DNA of 64,000 nt from Chrysemys picta bellii (taxonomy: Eukaryota; Chordata; Testudines; Emydidae), in assembly GCF_011386835.1 (NCBI RefSeq), contig NC_088797.1, positions 40,795,583 through 40,859,582 of the forward strand, written 5' to 3'. Every line of letters begins with the position of its first letter. Position 1 is the first letter of the stretch. The notes below the pieces were generated by a model. That model searched no databases. It was given only the letters and a program-made list of their open reading frames with translations, and was not told the DNA's origin. Positions 52,620 to 64,000 of the stretch are shown here, in pieces. The position numbers and the translations under genes are program-made.

Positions 52620-55600
52620 ATTAGGTTCCAACAGTCGGCTCTTTTCCACTCTAGTACCATGGGTTGACCTCCACTAGACAAAAGCCATCCTGGCTAGTTT
52701 GTTTATAAGACCGGCTTTTCCAAGTCTCAGTGTTAGAACACAGGAAGTGAAAGCCTGGTGCATTGAAGATAAATGGCAGTACTCTTGTTTAGCCCAACAG
52801 GTTCAAGAAAATTAACAAGCACTCTAGCAACAAAAGACTGTAATGCACAACTTAAGGTAATAAGCAGATATGCTGATCTTTCTCGGAGCCTTTTTAAAAA
52901 TTTCCCTTTATTACCTTTATATCCTTTATCACCACCTTTATAGCCTGAGATTTTGTCTACATTTTCATCATCATGGTGGAAGGCAGATGGATAAAATATA
53001 AAATAATCATTAGTGCACAGTCAAGCATGCTACTGCAGATTTAATTCAAATTCAAGCAATTTTGGTGGGCTCATTCATGGAGAATATTTGTCCAAATTAC
53101 AAAGCTACACAGGTTGGCAAAACATGGCATAAATAGCAGTCTCTTCTCAAGGGACACCCAGGATTGGAAGTGGAGGGGTGTTCTAGGGCCAGATTGAAGT
53201 GTATTGGAATTGCTGGTTGTAAACTCCACCATTACCATGGTGTGTGTTGGATGTTTGTAAAGATACTTCCTGCACTAGCTCACATTTCACCCAACAGTCT
53301 CATGGTTTCAAAAGTAGAGTCCTGGTGCTCATGACCAGAGAAAAGGTGGAAGTAATAAGAAATTAAAACTGGCCACATTTCCATCTTCAGACCTGACCCA
53401 AGCTGAGTTTCAGGTACTTTGGGATTCTATTTGCATAGGTCTCATAAAAATGCAGTGCTGCCATCAATTGAAATCCTATTTGCCGGTCTGAACATGAAAA
53501 CTAAAACAGTTTTTATTTCTTCTTCATTCTTCTTCTTTGTACCTGGGACATCTCCAGTGAAATCAACTGACATTCTATCTTCAGTTACAGCCAAGCAATC
53601 CACTGAAATTATTTGAAATTCTGCCCTCAGCTGTACCTATGCAACCACATTGAATTAAAATTCATTTTAACTGAAAGCACAGTTCTGCTCTCAAAAATAA
53701 CTATTTAAAAGTAGGGCCTTATTTCTCAAGAAAGGCACTCCCTATGCGTATTCTGAGTAATTGCTGCTTATTTCCTGAGTACATAAGTTTGTTGAGTATT
53801 TCTTCAGAGAAAACACAGCTACCGGACAGCAAGCTTTATCCTTTTCAGCTTCATGCCTCATCAACACAATTGTTGCAGTTGCAGAATCTTTACTGTTGGT
53901 GAGACACGAGCTAGAAAGAGCAAAGGCCAACTTTCAGAATCCAGGATGAGTTTCCAGGATGGCAGCTATGGGGAAACCCTCCTACCCCAATCTTTCTACC
54001 AGTGAACTAAGTAGATTTTATTTGGAAGTCATTGGGAGACAAAATGAGCCCATAATGCAATTTTTCATATCATTTTTCAGAGTACAACGGTACTTTAATT
54101 AAAGGCTCCTATCTAAAATTCTAGGAACTTACACATCATAATAAAACACCACTGCACAGACATGCACAAGTAACCCCCCAGCCTACTACAACAACAAAAA
54201 TTCTTCTGCTTCGATCCACTCATGCCCCATTGAACGGACCAGTTTAAGGCAAGCCTGGGAACCAAGGTCATCAAACCAAATATGTTGGGCCTAGGGTGGA
54301 AGTGTGGCGCATGTGGTGTAAATCAAAGGCCCTTCACTGAAACTGCCCTGCCACCACCAAACCCTCTTTGCAGGGCTATCAGCTCAAAGCACTTCAGCAC
54401 CATGCAAGAGAGTTTAGCAAGGACCCAAATGACTTTATAAATGGAAAGTAACACTTTAAGCTTCATCCAGAAGCTGGGGATGGAATTAACACTGGGCCCT
54501 CAGTAGCAGCCATGCAATCGCAGTCAAATCAATGGAATTGTGAAGGAGTAGCTCAGGGCGAAGTTTGGCTCATCAGCTTCAAACAGAGTAATTAAATTAT
54601 CAGATCCAAATGCGCTTCCACCAATCATGTTTCCAAACATAAATAAACTCATTTAATCCCCCCACCAAAACAATTCATGGCTTTTTAAACACATATATTG
54701 TCTTGTTACCCTTTTAACTTGCCAGGAGGACTCACTAAATTGGAAAATAAAACAAGACAAAATATGAACTGTGTATTGTGGATAAACGGCAGGAAAAGTG
54801 CTGAGTTTTGGATACAGGACTGAGTTTACTTCCTAAGTTTACTACCCAGAGGTTTTTAACAACACAGCTTCTGTAAGCAGAGCCTTCATTAGAAAGCAAA
54901 ACAGAACTTAAATGGCCAGGCATAAAATGGCTGAATTAAGCTCTTTCTTTTCTCCCTCTTTAATGGGAGTGATTGTCAAAAGATTAAAAGTAGGTTAGGA
55001 GAATAATAAAACAGCTATGTTTCTAATGTCTACCTGACAACAGCTTTTGTACAAGTGAATAATTACATGAAAATCACTTCCTTTCCACCTCTCTTTGGGA
55101 TTTCTGTGGGTTGCTAGGCAGTCACTCTCCTACCTTCTGCTAATGTTACTTGCAGACGCTGATGAATACAGTATATTCATTCTGAGAAAGGGGAGCTCAG
55201 GGGGAGAAAGACCTAAATACTCAAGGTTTTGTTTATTCATTGCTGCCTTCAGATGCCAACACTATAGTTCAGATTACTTTACACATATTTAAATGCTAAT
55301 TTGCCTAGGCATGATTGGTGGCAAAGTACCTCCCCTTAAATGGAGCAGACTCTTTTTTTGGTATAGAAGTCATCGTGGTAGTATGTTTTTGTGGTGCCAA
55401 TCAGTGTTGAAAGTCAGCTGCTGGAGCTCAGAACACCAAAGTTATTTCTGGAACTAATAGGAAGGACTCTTTCATTTACTCTGACTGCCTCTCATGACCA
55501 AGGCCCTGGGCACCTGGAGAAATTACCACCCATCGTGAAATGTATCGAGATTTCTACTTGAACTACCCAGGTCACGTCTCAGTGGGCCTTGGCTTAATTC

Positions 55601-55680
55601 CAGAGCTGCCCCCATCAATGCTATCCTACTCGTCAGCCTGTAAAAATAGGGTGCACAAGAGTTTATGGGGCAGAAATCAC
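52620..55680. other. Intronic stretch with nothing recognised
   Basis: No repeat family, exon or RNA gene found by eye on either strand. Confidence 0.5.
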
Positions 55681-55690
55681 CTTTTTTGTC

Positions 55691-55788
55691 TTGCATCTGA
55701 AGAAGTGAGGTTCTGACCCACGAAAGCTTATGCTCCCAGTACTTCTGTTAGTCTCAAAGGTGCCACAGGACCCTCTGTTGCTTTTTTG
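55691..55788 (-). repeat. Turtle-type SINE-like repeat, copy 4 (5'-truncated, minus)
   Basis: CTTGCATCTGAAGAAGTGAG at the left and GTGCCACAGGACCCTCTGTT at the right. Nearly identical to the inverted half of the insertion at 48626-48782. Confidence 0.85.
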
Positions 55789-56194
55789 TCATGATACTCA
55801 TTGGGATCACTAGGGTTACAGAGATTTCATTTTGGACTGATAGTGTGACTGTTTAAGGGGTTGTAAACCAAGGGTGGATACACTGATCTCAAGAGTGCTG
55901 GCTCTGCAGACTTTGAAATGCAGGTCTTTGGTCTCCAAGCCCTGATTGCAGGTTTCAGTGCTTGAAGTTCATTTTATTTGATTATGGACCTGCTGGTTGG
56001 CATCCTCCACTTCTAGTTATCTCATCAGGACACAACAGGAGCCGGCAGAAAATCTCAAGGCTTTGAATTCTATAATCAGATCAAGCATACCCTGAACACA
56101 AGATTAAAGTTTGCAGAACTGGCATCCCCAGTTAAAAGATCCTCCAATGATCTGAAGGTTTAATTTAGGGCATCCTCCAGTTGTAGCCAATGAT

Positions 56195-57300
56195 TTTAGT
56201 TTATTGTTCATTTATTGTGTGCTTATGATTAACTAATATGTTATGTTATATGTAATCATTGTATGCTAAATAGAGTTAAATTGTAGGATTACAGACAGAG
56301 CCATCCCCTGGGTATGGCGAATTGGGGCAACCGCTCTGGGCCCAGTGCAATTGGCTATTGCGGTCAGTCCTGGAAGTGACGGGTCAGTCTTGGAAGTGAT
56401 GCATTAGTCACTTCTGCCCCGAGCCCCGCACCTCCTTAGGGAGGGCCCTGATTATAGAAGTATAAGATTGATCAGTATGGAGAGGGAATAATCATGCATT
56501 AGGTATCTAAGTAGGGTTGAAATGCAAGGCCTGTAGGGTGAGACCTGCAAGATTTTAGCTTAGCTATTTTAGGCCTTGGAACTAAGAAATGCTGACATAA
56601 GTAAGTGACAGAAGAATAACCCGATGCCCTAAGATTATGGGGAAAGAGGTACCAAGGGGTAATATTGCAAAAAATTAGCCAGAAGATTAATTTTAAATCA
56701 TAAAAATGCTGTAAAGGCACATCTGTTTCTAATATGTGCCTTAACCACATGATACAGGCTGTGTGTCAATGCTAATGAGAATAAAGAGAGCCTACATAAC
56801 CTATAGAAATCGGGGTCCCTTAAGTTTCTAGGGGACATTAGACCAAGAAGGAAAAAAGAGGGTTGACACTTTTATGGATATGCGCAGAATGTAGGTATAG
56901 ACAGAATCACATTATAAAAAGAGGATGGCCAGAGCGGGAAAATTGAGCTCCCTATGGGAAACTCTGGCAGGAACCATCCCTCTAATGATGTTCAATCCAT
57001 GAGAGACCCATCAGATCCTAACACTATTGTTAAGGATGTGAGTATAACTATATTTACAACTTGTGCATAGGTCTTTATAGAATTTCTATATTCTTGGGTA
57101 ATCATAACTTTAATTATAACTTTAATAAAACTTGTAAAATAGACTAGATTTTGTACTTGTGAATGTATATGTGGTCACTACTCTTGGTCTTTGTGTGTTC
57201 CTAGAGACTCTAAATCTAAAGCAAGTAGCAGAGGTGACTTTCATTCTGTTAAGCTTGAAACTGTAGCAGCCAAAGCCAAACCCACGGGGTGTAATACCAC
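56195..57300 (+). mobile_element. Probable endogenous retrovirus-type LTR, interrupted by a MITE
   Basis: A TATAAAAAGAGGA promoter-like site near 56915 and an AATAAAAC signal near 57123 lie about 200 bp apart on plus, a U3-R-U5-like order. The block ends around GGTGTAATACCACA. No gag, pol or env reading was found on either side, so it may be a solitary LTR. Termini are approximate. Confidence 0.5.
56296..56450. mobile_element. hAT MITE inside the LTR-like block
   Basis: CAGAGCCATCCCCTGGG at the left is partly mirrored by CCTTAGGGAGGGCCCTG at the right (12 of 17). ATTACAGA (56288-56295) and ATTATAGA (56451-56458) match at 7 of 8 bases. Confidence 0.75.
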
Positions 57301-57884
57301 ATTACAAAATTCACTTTAAATAAAATAAAAGGCTACACAGTCCTGCAGATAAGTAGGTATTTTGCAACAGATCATGCTGTTGCCAGTTTCTTGTGCTGCT
57401 AGCCCCACACAGGACAACCCCCACATTCGTCCAGTTACTCAACTGCACAACTCCACACCACTAAAAAAAAACCTCCCTTCATCTGTGTAATTTCTTAAAG
57501 TTAGTGATGGGCGAATTGGCTATTTAAGTAAAATTATCCTGAATTAATTTTCACCCACGCTTTGAAGCATACAAAATTCAAACATTTTTAGAGCTGCAGG
57601 GAAGTTCATTTATCTACCCCCAATCACCCACCCACTATTGGGAAGTTGAAAAGCCCAGAGGTTTGGGGATCCATCCAAGGTCTGTTCACCAACTCCTATT
57701 GTGGAGTTTGGCATTTCTGAAAGCCTCTCTGTTGCGCTACAATTGCTGCTCAATCCAAACAACATAACACACGGTGCACTGTGTGATTATAGCCCCACCT
57801 GTGTAGTGAATGCTAGTTTACTACCAGCGGGTTTAATACAGAAACAACCATATGTGCTAGGCCCTTCTGTTTCTGACAGGGGAA

Positions 57885-58075
57885 ATGCACACTGAGCTTC
57901 CTCCCTCCACCAACAATAAGGAATATATGCTCTCAGCCATGCTCTGACTAGGTTATTCCACAGATCAGGGGTTTCTTGCACCGTCTCCTGAAACAACTGG
58001 TTCTGACCAGCGTCAGACACAGAACACTGGAGTAGATGGGTCATTGGTCGATCCAGTATGGCAGCCCCTTTATTC
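57885..58075 (+). repeat. CR1 3'-end fragment (plus)
   Basis: AACACTGGAGTAGATGGGTC and CGATCCAGTATGGCAGCCCC follow the CR1 3' pattern. Degenerate upstream. Confidence 0.6.
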
Positions 58076-58254
58076 CTAAAGTGACTTGTTGGTGTTGTAG
58101 TGTGGAATCCCCATGGAGGAAGCCAAGATATAGTGGAAGGGTGTCACAAACTATTGGGTGCTTATCCGAACAGAACCAAATTCTCGACCTTTGGCTACCC
58201 ATCCACCAAAACTTAAATTATCTACGAACTGATTCCATGATCATGTCAATGCTT

Positions 58255-58545
58255 GGAGCTAGGGGTGAGATTCCCGGCTTGCATAGACACACTCACGCTA
58301 GCTCTCATCCAGCTAGTGCCCTAAAACAGTAGTGTAGCCAGGATAGCATGAGCAGCAGTGAGTGGCAGCATGGGCTAGCCATGCCAAGAACAAAACCACC
58401 TGAACCCCACCGGCACACACTATGAAAGGCTAGCCCATGCTACCCCAGCTACCCTACTATTTTAGCCTGCTACCTCACAGAGTTAGCACAAATATGTCTA
58501 CGCAAGAGAGGAATCAAACCCCAGCTTCAACTGTGGACATACCTC
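58255..58545. mobile_element. hAT-type MITE, worn ends
   Basis: GCATGGGCTAGCC and GGCTAGCCCATGC form a central inverted pair. ATATGTCTACGCAAGA resembles the GTCTACAC end. Confidence 0.5.
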
Positions 58546-59899
58546 AAATCAATACACTAGCTTTTCAACTTCCTTGCCATTTTACGTTTCCAAACATCTC
58601 CCAGGGAAAACATCCTTCTCAGAAATGGTAAACTTATCTCAATACAAGGCTTCATCGTCATACACAGTATTGATAGACAATGGTCATATAATTGGCTAGA
58701 ATGCATGTGGAGGTAAGTTGCCTCATATGCAATGTGGATGCAGATTTTCCCAGTAAATATATATGTTAAAATCAGGGCTGGCTCCGACCCTGCACTGTTT
58801 GATTTTGCTTTTTCTGGAGCATGAGCTCATTAGATGGGAGCCCATGGCTGACCGTATGGTCTCTGCGGGAACCTTTAAGACACATGATTTACTCTTATTA
58901 AAATATTTACACTCTTATGTTAAATGAACTGAAAATGCAAGTCATTGAATGGCTGTAGCAGAGCTTACAAAGGTATCACAATGAAGTGAAACAAAAATCC
59001 ATTTCTTCTCTTTGGAAAGAAACATTCTAGACTTTCAGTAAATGAAGAATGTTGTTAGAAGAATGTGTGTTGATGACAGGGGGATATATCATTGGTCCCA
59101 AACCCTTGTGCAGCCTCTGGCCTTTACTGAGAATCAGTTCCTTTCACTGCATCATCCAAAACTTTATAGCTTTGTTCAGTTCAGATCACCAGAAACAATC
59201 TGATTCATTCCTCTGGGATAAGAATGAGACTAGTTTAGCTCTACATCCATTTATGGCAACTATTCAACCTATCTGCTTTGACAGGCAACTGACCTTCATG
59301 GGACATTTTCTAGCTGCCTGAAGAAACCTTAAAGAAATACTGTAGGAAAGACAAAACCCTTATTTATTCAGTAGCGGCTTTCTATTGTTTGCTTATTTGG
59401 TTTATTTCAATAAATGCACTATTTGGGCTGCTAAAGGTTAAAGAGACTGACGGGTGCATGAAATTGAAAGCCAGCTGCATCGTAGGCTTTTCCACCAATC
59501 ATCTTCAAAGCAGAGCTGTTGGACAGATAGCAACAGTGCCCGAGGTCAGCCCTCCTTTGACTTCCTCTGCCTGAGCACTTTCAGCTGATTAACAATTGTT
59601 CATCTTATAGCATTACAGCCAAGCTGCTGGATTCCTCTTCTAGAGCACCCACCCGTCCTGTGATGTTGGTGTACCTCTGTGGAAGTGTGCCCCAATGCCA
59701 TCATGCACGGGGAAGGGGGGTTGCCTTGTACAACTGAATGATGTAACACTTCAGACATGTGCTGTTGGCAGATATCAAATCCTCTTGGCTCTGTACATGA
59801 TGTGAAAACACTCCAAAAATTGCAGCTGACCTTTCCTCTTCCTCCTCTCCATTTGAGGAGTGTCTTCAGTGCCCTGTAGATGTTGCCTTTATGCTAATC

Positions 59900-60290
59900 T
59901 TTAACTTTTGGATTATTGATGTTTGGGCAGAGAGAGGGTAACACAACTTCCTATGAACATGGAGTTAGGAATTGGAGTTAGGCCCAGCCTCACTGATCAG
60001 CTGAGACTGATTAAGTGATTACAAAAAACAGTGAGTGGAAAGGAGAGTTGCAGGAGGAAGGTTGGCTCCTGAGGCCGGCTCTGGAGCAGGGGGAGAAATG
60101 CAAGGGGAAAGGTCTTTGGGCCCTGGCAGACTATCCCAAGTCAGGGAAAAGACTGGGTTTCCATGTGGAATTTATGTTGAACTGTTTTGTGTTTGAAGAA
60201 TAAACTATGCTCTGAAGGAAGGGCTTGAAAAGACTCTGCGTGCGGCATGAGTCCTTCCAGAGCTGAGGAAACAGGCCAGCAGATGAACAA
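59900..60290 (+). repeat. Possible LTR-type repeat
   Basis: GTTTGAAGAATAAACTATGC at about 60193 offers a polyadenylation-like signal in an otherwise G-rich repeat-like block. The call rests on style rather than a firm match. Confidence 0.3.
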
Positions 60291-60349
60291 AGACCATTTA
60301 AATTAAAATGGTACCGAGTTGAGAACCTCAGACAGCTGAGAAACAAGGT

Positions 60350-61590
60350 TTAGTTTCCAGGATGGGTAATTTCTTATCTTGGCTATGCTGGACAACTTCA
60401 AGGTTTGCATTTATTGATCTGGAAATGTACTTTTTATATGCAAGATATTCCTCAGTTCCTGTGTATACTGTGAGGCCTATGACCAACCACTGGACTTTCA
60501 GTATCCTTACGCTCAGTGTCTCGAATGTATTACCCTGACTAAACACTAGGGTGACTTCTAACCAAAATTAGTTGTACAGCCTTTCGTACGTGACAACATG
60601 CAAACCTAGCCTATTTTATTTTATATGCTCGAAGGTATCTTTCAGGCCAATGTGGTGGAAATCTCAGAGTTAGAGTATCTTCCCTTCCTCAGCTTGTCCC
60701 TTTCAAAGGCCACGTGATCAAATACACAGATGCCAGTTGTGATGTAATACTGATGAAAGAGATCCTTCTTTGCTGATAGGGACGTCCCAGTGGCATTTTG
60801 ATTATGCTAAAGAAGCCTGGCCTCCTTGGCCATTATGACTGGTGCCTTTTCTTGAAGGTCTTCATCAATATCCTTGCTGTTACAGGGGAGTGTGGAAATA
60901 TATAAAGGAGCACATCCAGCCATGACTGTAAATCATTTAAAAAATGCAAGTATATAACTCATGCATTATAATTCAAATGAAAAAAATAAAAATCATTAGT
61001 CCCAGAAATTAAGTAGGCCTTTTACATAAAAAACTTGCTAATTAACCCAAACACTTAAACACTCCTGTTTAGTTTAGGAAGTTCTCATCTTTAGGATGCC
61101 TAAAATCTCCAGAATTCAAAACAGCAATAAAACAGAGATATAATAGACAAAGGTCTGATTTATAGTTCACTAATTTTTAATACAGTCCTGTGCACAGACT
61201 GAATACAGTTTTCCACAAAAAGGTTTTTATTAATTTCTTCAGTTAGGCATTACCCAAGCACCAATCATGAATGACAACATAACATAGGAACTTTGACTAA
61301 AACAAAATGTAGGACAACATATGGTACTTACTGATGTTACTAGAGCATCACAGAAGTACTTGCATTGGAAACCTATTTCTAAGAATCACACTTACTGAAT
61401 CAGGTAACTAACAATATCATATGCAGTATGTTTCCAGCAAAAATTAACACACAGTAGTGTGTTACTTTCTGGCAAATAATTTTGAACAACAAATTATTTG
61501 CTCCTCTCTGAAAATTATATTAATGGAAAATAAGACTTTGGTCCTTGTTTCACCCAACAATGAAAAACTAAAATTGTGTACACTTGACCA
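60350..61590. other. Intronic stretch with nothing recognised
   Basis: No exon, RNA gene or clear repeat by eye. Confidence 0.5.
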
Positions 61591-61593
61591 GAA

Positions 61594-61780
61594 AGGGCAT
61601 GTCTATGTTGGAATAAAAAATCTGCGCGGGGGAGGATCTCAGAGCTTGGCTCCAGCCCACGACCGAATGTCTACACTACACTTTTATAGCCCTACAGCCC
61701 AAGCCTGGTGAACCCAAGTCAGCAAACCCAGGCCAGCTGTGGCTGTGTTGCGGGTCTTTTATCACAGTGTAGATATACCC
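61594..61780. mobile_element. hAT-type MITE (second subfamily)
   Basis: The left end GGGCATGTCTATGTTGG is mirrored by the right end CACAGTGTAGATATACCC with mismatches. Interior AGCTTGGCTCCAGCCC and CCAGGCCAGCTGTGGC match 47669-47870. Confidence 0.75.
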
Positions 61781-61974
61781 AAAGACGATATCCAAACTAA
61801 ACTATTTGTATTTAGTCAGATGTGAATTATCAGGGCAGCAACATGGTAGGTACTAAGAAGACCTGTTCCATTTGTAATGTTCAGATGATAAGCTCTTAGG
61901 TTCGTTAGAAATGCTGCACACTATATTAACCTTTTTGGTTAGTTGTTTCTAACCACATAATTGCCTAAAATTTA

Positions 61975-62365
61975 GGGTAACATTTTCAAACCCTCCTAAA
62001 TGACTTAGGAGCCAACCTCCATTTTCAAAAGCGAATTTGGCGCTTATGCTTTTAAGTCCCTTTGGCTTTCAATAGGACCTATGTCATAAGGCACAGATTT
62101 GCAAAGGTCTTTAGGTGTTGCTCCACTCAGTATCGCAACACCTACATGACTAAGGAGGCAACACCTAACTCTCATTAAGACTCACTGAAAGTCAATGAAT
62201 TCCTATGTGCCTAAGTCACTTTTGAAAGTGAGTGTTAGGTGTTGCAATACTGAGTGGAGCTACGCCTACAGATCTTTAAAAACCTGGGCCTTGGTGCCTA
62301 CATCACTTTGAAAGGGGGACAGTGGTTCCTAATTCACTTAAGCCTCTTTGAAAATTCTACCCAAG
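61975..62365. mobile_element. Foldback MITE
   Basis: AGGTGTTGCTCCACTCAGTA (from 62112) pairs with TACTGAGTGGAGCTACGCCT (near 62249), and outer ends CATTTTCAAACC / CTTTGAAAATTC are inverted too. The arms repeat GTGCCTAAGTCAC/CTCCTAAATGACTTAGGAG-like phrases. Confidence 0.7.
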
Positions 62366-62646
62366 TCACCTCCAAAATTCTTGATGTACTATATCGGTTA
62401 CAATGTGAAAGCTCTTCTGTGTGCCTCCCGCTCCAATTAAGGGCACAACCCTGAAGCTCTAACATGACTAAACCTAAATCATGTGACTAGTTCCACTGAA
62501 GTCAACACTAACATTAGTCAATGGGACTCCTTGTGTGAGGAAGGCTTACTGGGAGTAAGTTTTGCAGGATAAGCCCTAACGCTGTAATACCTCTTTTAAA
62601 GAAATCATAGATAAAAGATTAAGGAGGACAAAGGAAACAATTCAGA

Positions 62647-62716
62647 GCCGGATCCAAAGCCCATTTAAGTCAATGGAAAGGCTCCCATTGATTTCAATGA
62701 ATTTTGTATCAGTCCC
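62647..62716. repeat. Short palindromic MITE
   Basis: GGATCCAAAGCCCATTTAAG is mirrored by a decayed right half. AAGTCAATGGAAAGGCTCCC shows the same core as 15151-15218. Confidence 0.6.
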
Positions 62717-63629
62717 TTTGAAAGATGGGTGTGCTGTCCCTATCAGTGAGCTTTTAAAATATCATTTTAAATTTTGTTTTAAGTAATGCAGCATTTTACA
62801 GGAATGGCTAAAAACATTACCATCCTTTTACTGCTACGTTTGGGGCTATTAACTGATGAGCTACAGTCAGGACAAAATTCTGGCCCCTTAGAGTCAATGG
62901 AAATTTTGCCATTGTCTTTAATGGGGCTAGGATCTCACCTGAGTAGTTTTGACAGGGTTAGAATTTTTGAAAGGAGAATACAGTTAAGAAGCTTGCTCAC
63001 GTTTTCCCCTTTTCCCCACCAGAGAATGTCTGCTTCCTGAAACAGAGAGCTATTTAATGAGGAGCTTCTCGGCTTTTTACAGCCTTCTAGTGAGTTGTAG
63101 CAAAGTCAGCATTGGAATTCTTTCTGGGCTAGGATCTTCGTTGCAATATGACTCAGCATTGAGGACAGCTGGACATTGGGCAATCCAGGGCTCAGATTGG
63201 TGTGCAAAAAATATTTGAAAGGGGAAATATACAAATTAATGTGGCACTTGGTAAATTATGTGCTGGACTACATTCCTATGCAAAGTAAAATACATCAGTA
63301 ATTCCCCAGAGAATCAATCATTTTGGAATTAGAGCACGTCAGATGAATCTTGGCATCACATCTAAGAAGGAATATCATTCTGTCTTTGGTAGGTGTATTT
63401 TCCAAATTCCATTCCACGCAGTGAGTGAAAATCAGAGCAGGTCATGCACATGCTCACACAGATTTACTATATCCTGGCTCATTTCAGAATCCAGTACAAA
63501 ATCTTCTTCCTAACTTAAAATCTTCCAAGATGTAATGAACTGGCAGGAGGTGTGACACACTCTTAACAGTAGCACATGTACTGGCATAATCCTACCAAAC
63601 GTAACACCCTGTAATGGAAAGAGATAGAA

Positions 63630-63735
63630 GGCCAGATTCTGATCTCACCTACCTTGGTGTAAATCTGGAGAAACTCTACTGAAATCAGCGTTAATTCCAT
63701 ATTTACATCACTGTAACTGATGCCAGAATCTGGCC
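63630..63735. repeat. Palindromic MITE
   Basis: GGCCAGATTCTGATCTCACC is mirrored by GATGCCAGAATCTGGCC. Internal GGTGTAAATCTGGAGAAACT is mirrored weakly. Confidence 0.75.
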
Positions 63736-63918
63736 TAGACAGTCTGTTTGTAACTCAGACTTTCAGGCCTGAGAGAATAGGTATAATAAATCTAATCCAA
63801 GCATACCTAGGATCAGAAGTCTGCCTTTGGATGCATACAGAGAAAACCTGTTGACTTCTTAAGGAAGAATATTGCCCTTAGGTGGAGTACTTGTGTCAAA
63901 GGACACATGGTCATACTC

Positions 63919-63934
63919 TCGCTCTCTCTCTACA
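63919..63934. repeat. Short (CT)n run
   Basis: CTCGCTCTCTCTCTAC. A similar longer (CT)n-rich tract is at 47333-47362. Confidence 0.7.
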
Positions 63935-64000
63935 TGTGCAATAGTTTGATGTTCCTAAAACAGAGGGGTCACTACTGCCTTAGCTGACGCATGCACCATT

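Overview
This is a repeat-dense, non-coding-dominated vertebrate genomic window, most likely from a cryptodiran turtle. The strongest clue is a tRNA-headed, CR1-tailed SINE at 26777-26950 of the type known from tortoises and their relatives. CR1 LINE remnants in both orientations and many short foldback (MITE-like) repeats support this. No prokaryotic or organellar features are present. The species call is inference, since no database search could be run.

The only gene I can support is a minus-strand member of the SLC6 (neurotransmitter:sodium symporter) family. Seven exons between 362 and 37549 join without a frame break into 285 codons (855 bp). They run from transmembrane helix 6 to the end of helix 12, each with canonical AG/GT splice sites. 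The protein matches GABA transporter 3 (SLC6A11, GAT-3) far better than other SLC6 members as I remember them. The 5' part of the gene (helices 1-5) lies beyond position 64000, because I could not find the preceding exon in the last 26 kb. The final C-terminal exon lies below position 1. The window is therefore one continuous stretch of the 3' half of SLC6A11, with introns of 0.7, 0.8, 14.4, 1.3, 3.2, 15.9 and at least 26.5 kb.

The introns hold the rest. 2.2-16.6 kb has a TA-flanked foldback element carrying hAT transposase pieces (3557-5201), an LTR-like block and hAT-type MITEs. 18.2-21.4 kb has a CR1 copy. 21.5-37.4 kb has a 4-kb nest built from a Ty3/Gypsy pol remnant, two opposed CR1 copies, the turtle SINE and a Tigger-like MITE (24.9-29.0 kb), then a hairpin MITE and MIR-type SINEs. 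37.5-64 kb has a 600-bp direct duplication at about 96% identity (43.2 and 47.9 kb), a CpG-rich block with a 191-codon open frame (45.7-46.3 kb), a Tigger-like MITE broken by a rearranged SINE-like insertion with 12-bp target duplications (48.5-48.9 kb), and a probable retroviral-type LTR interrupted by a hAT MITE (56.2-57.3 kb).

I found no evidence for a new multi-gene system. The points worth a second look concern transposon structure and recent local duplication within introns of a conserved neuronal/glial transporter gene.
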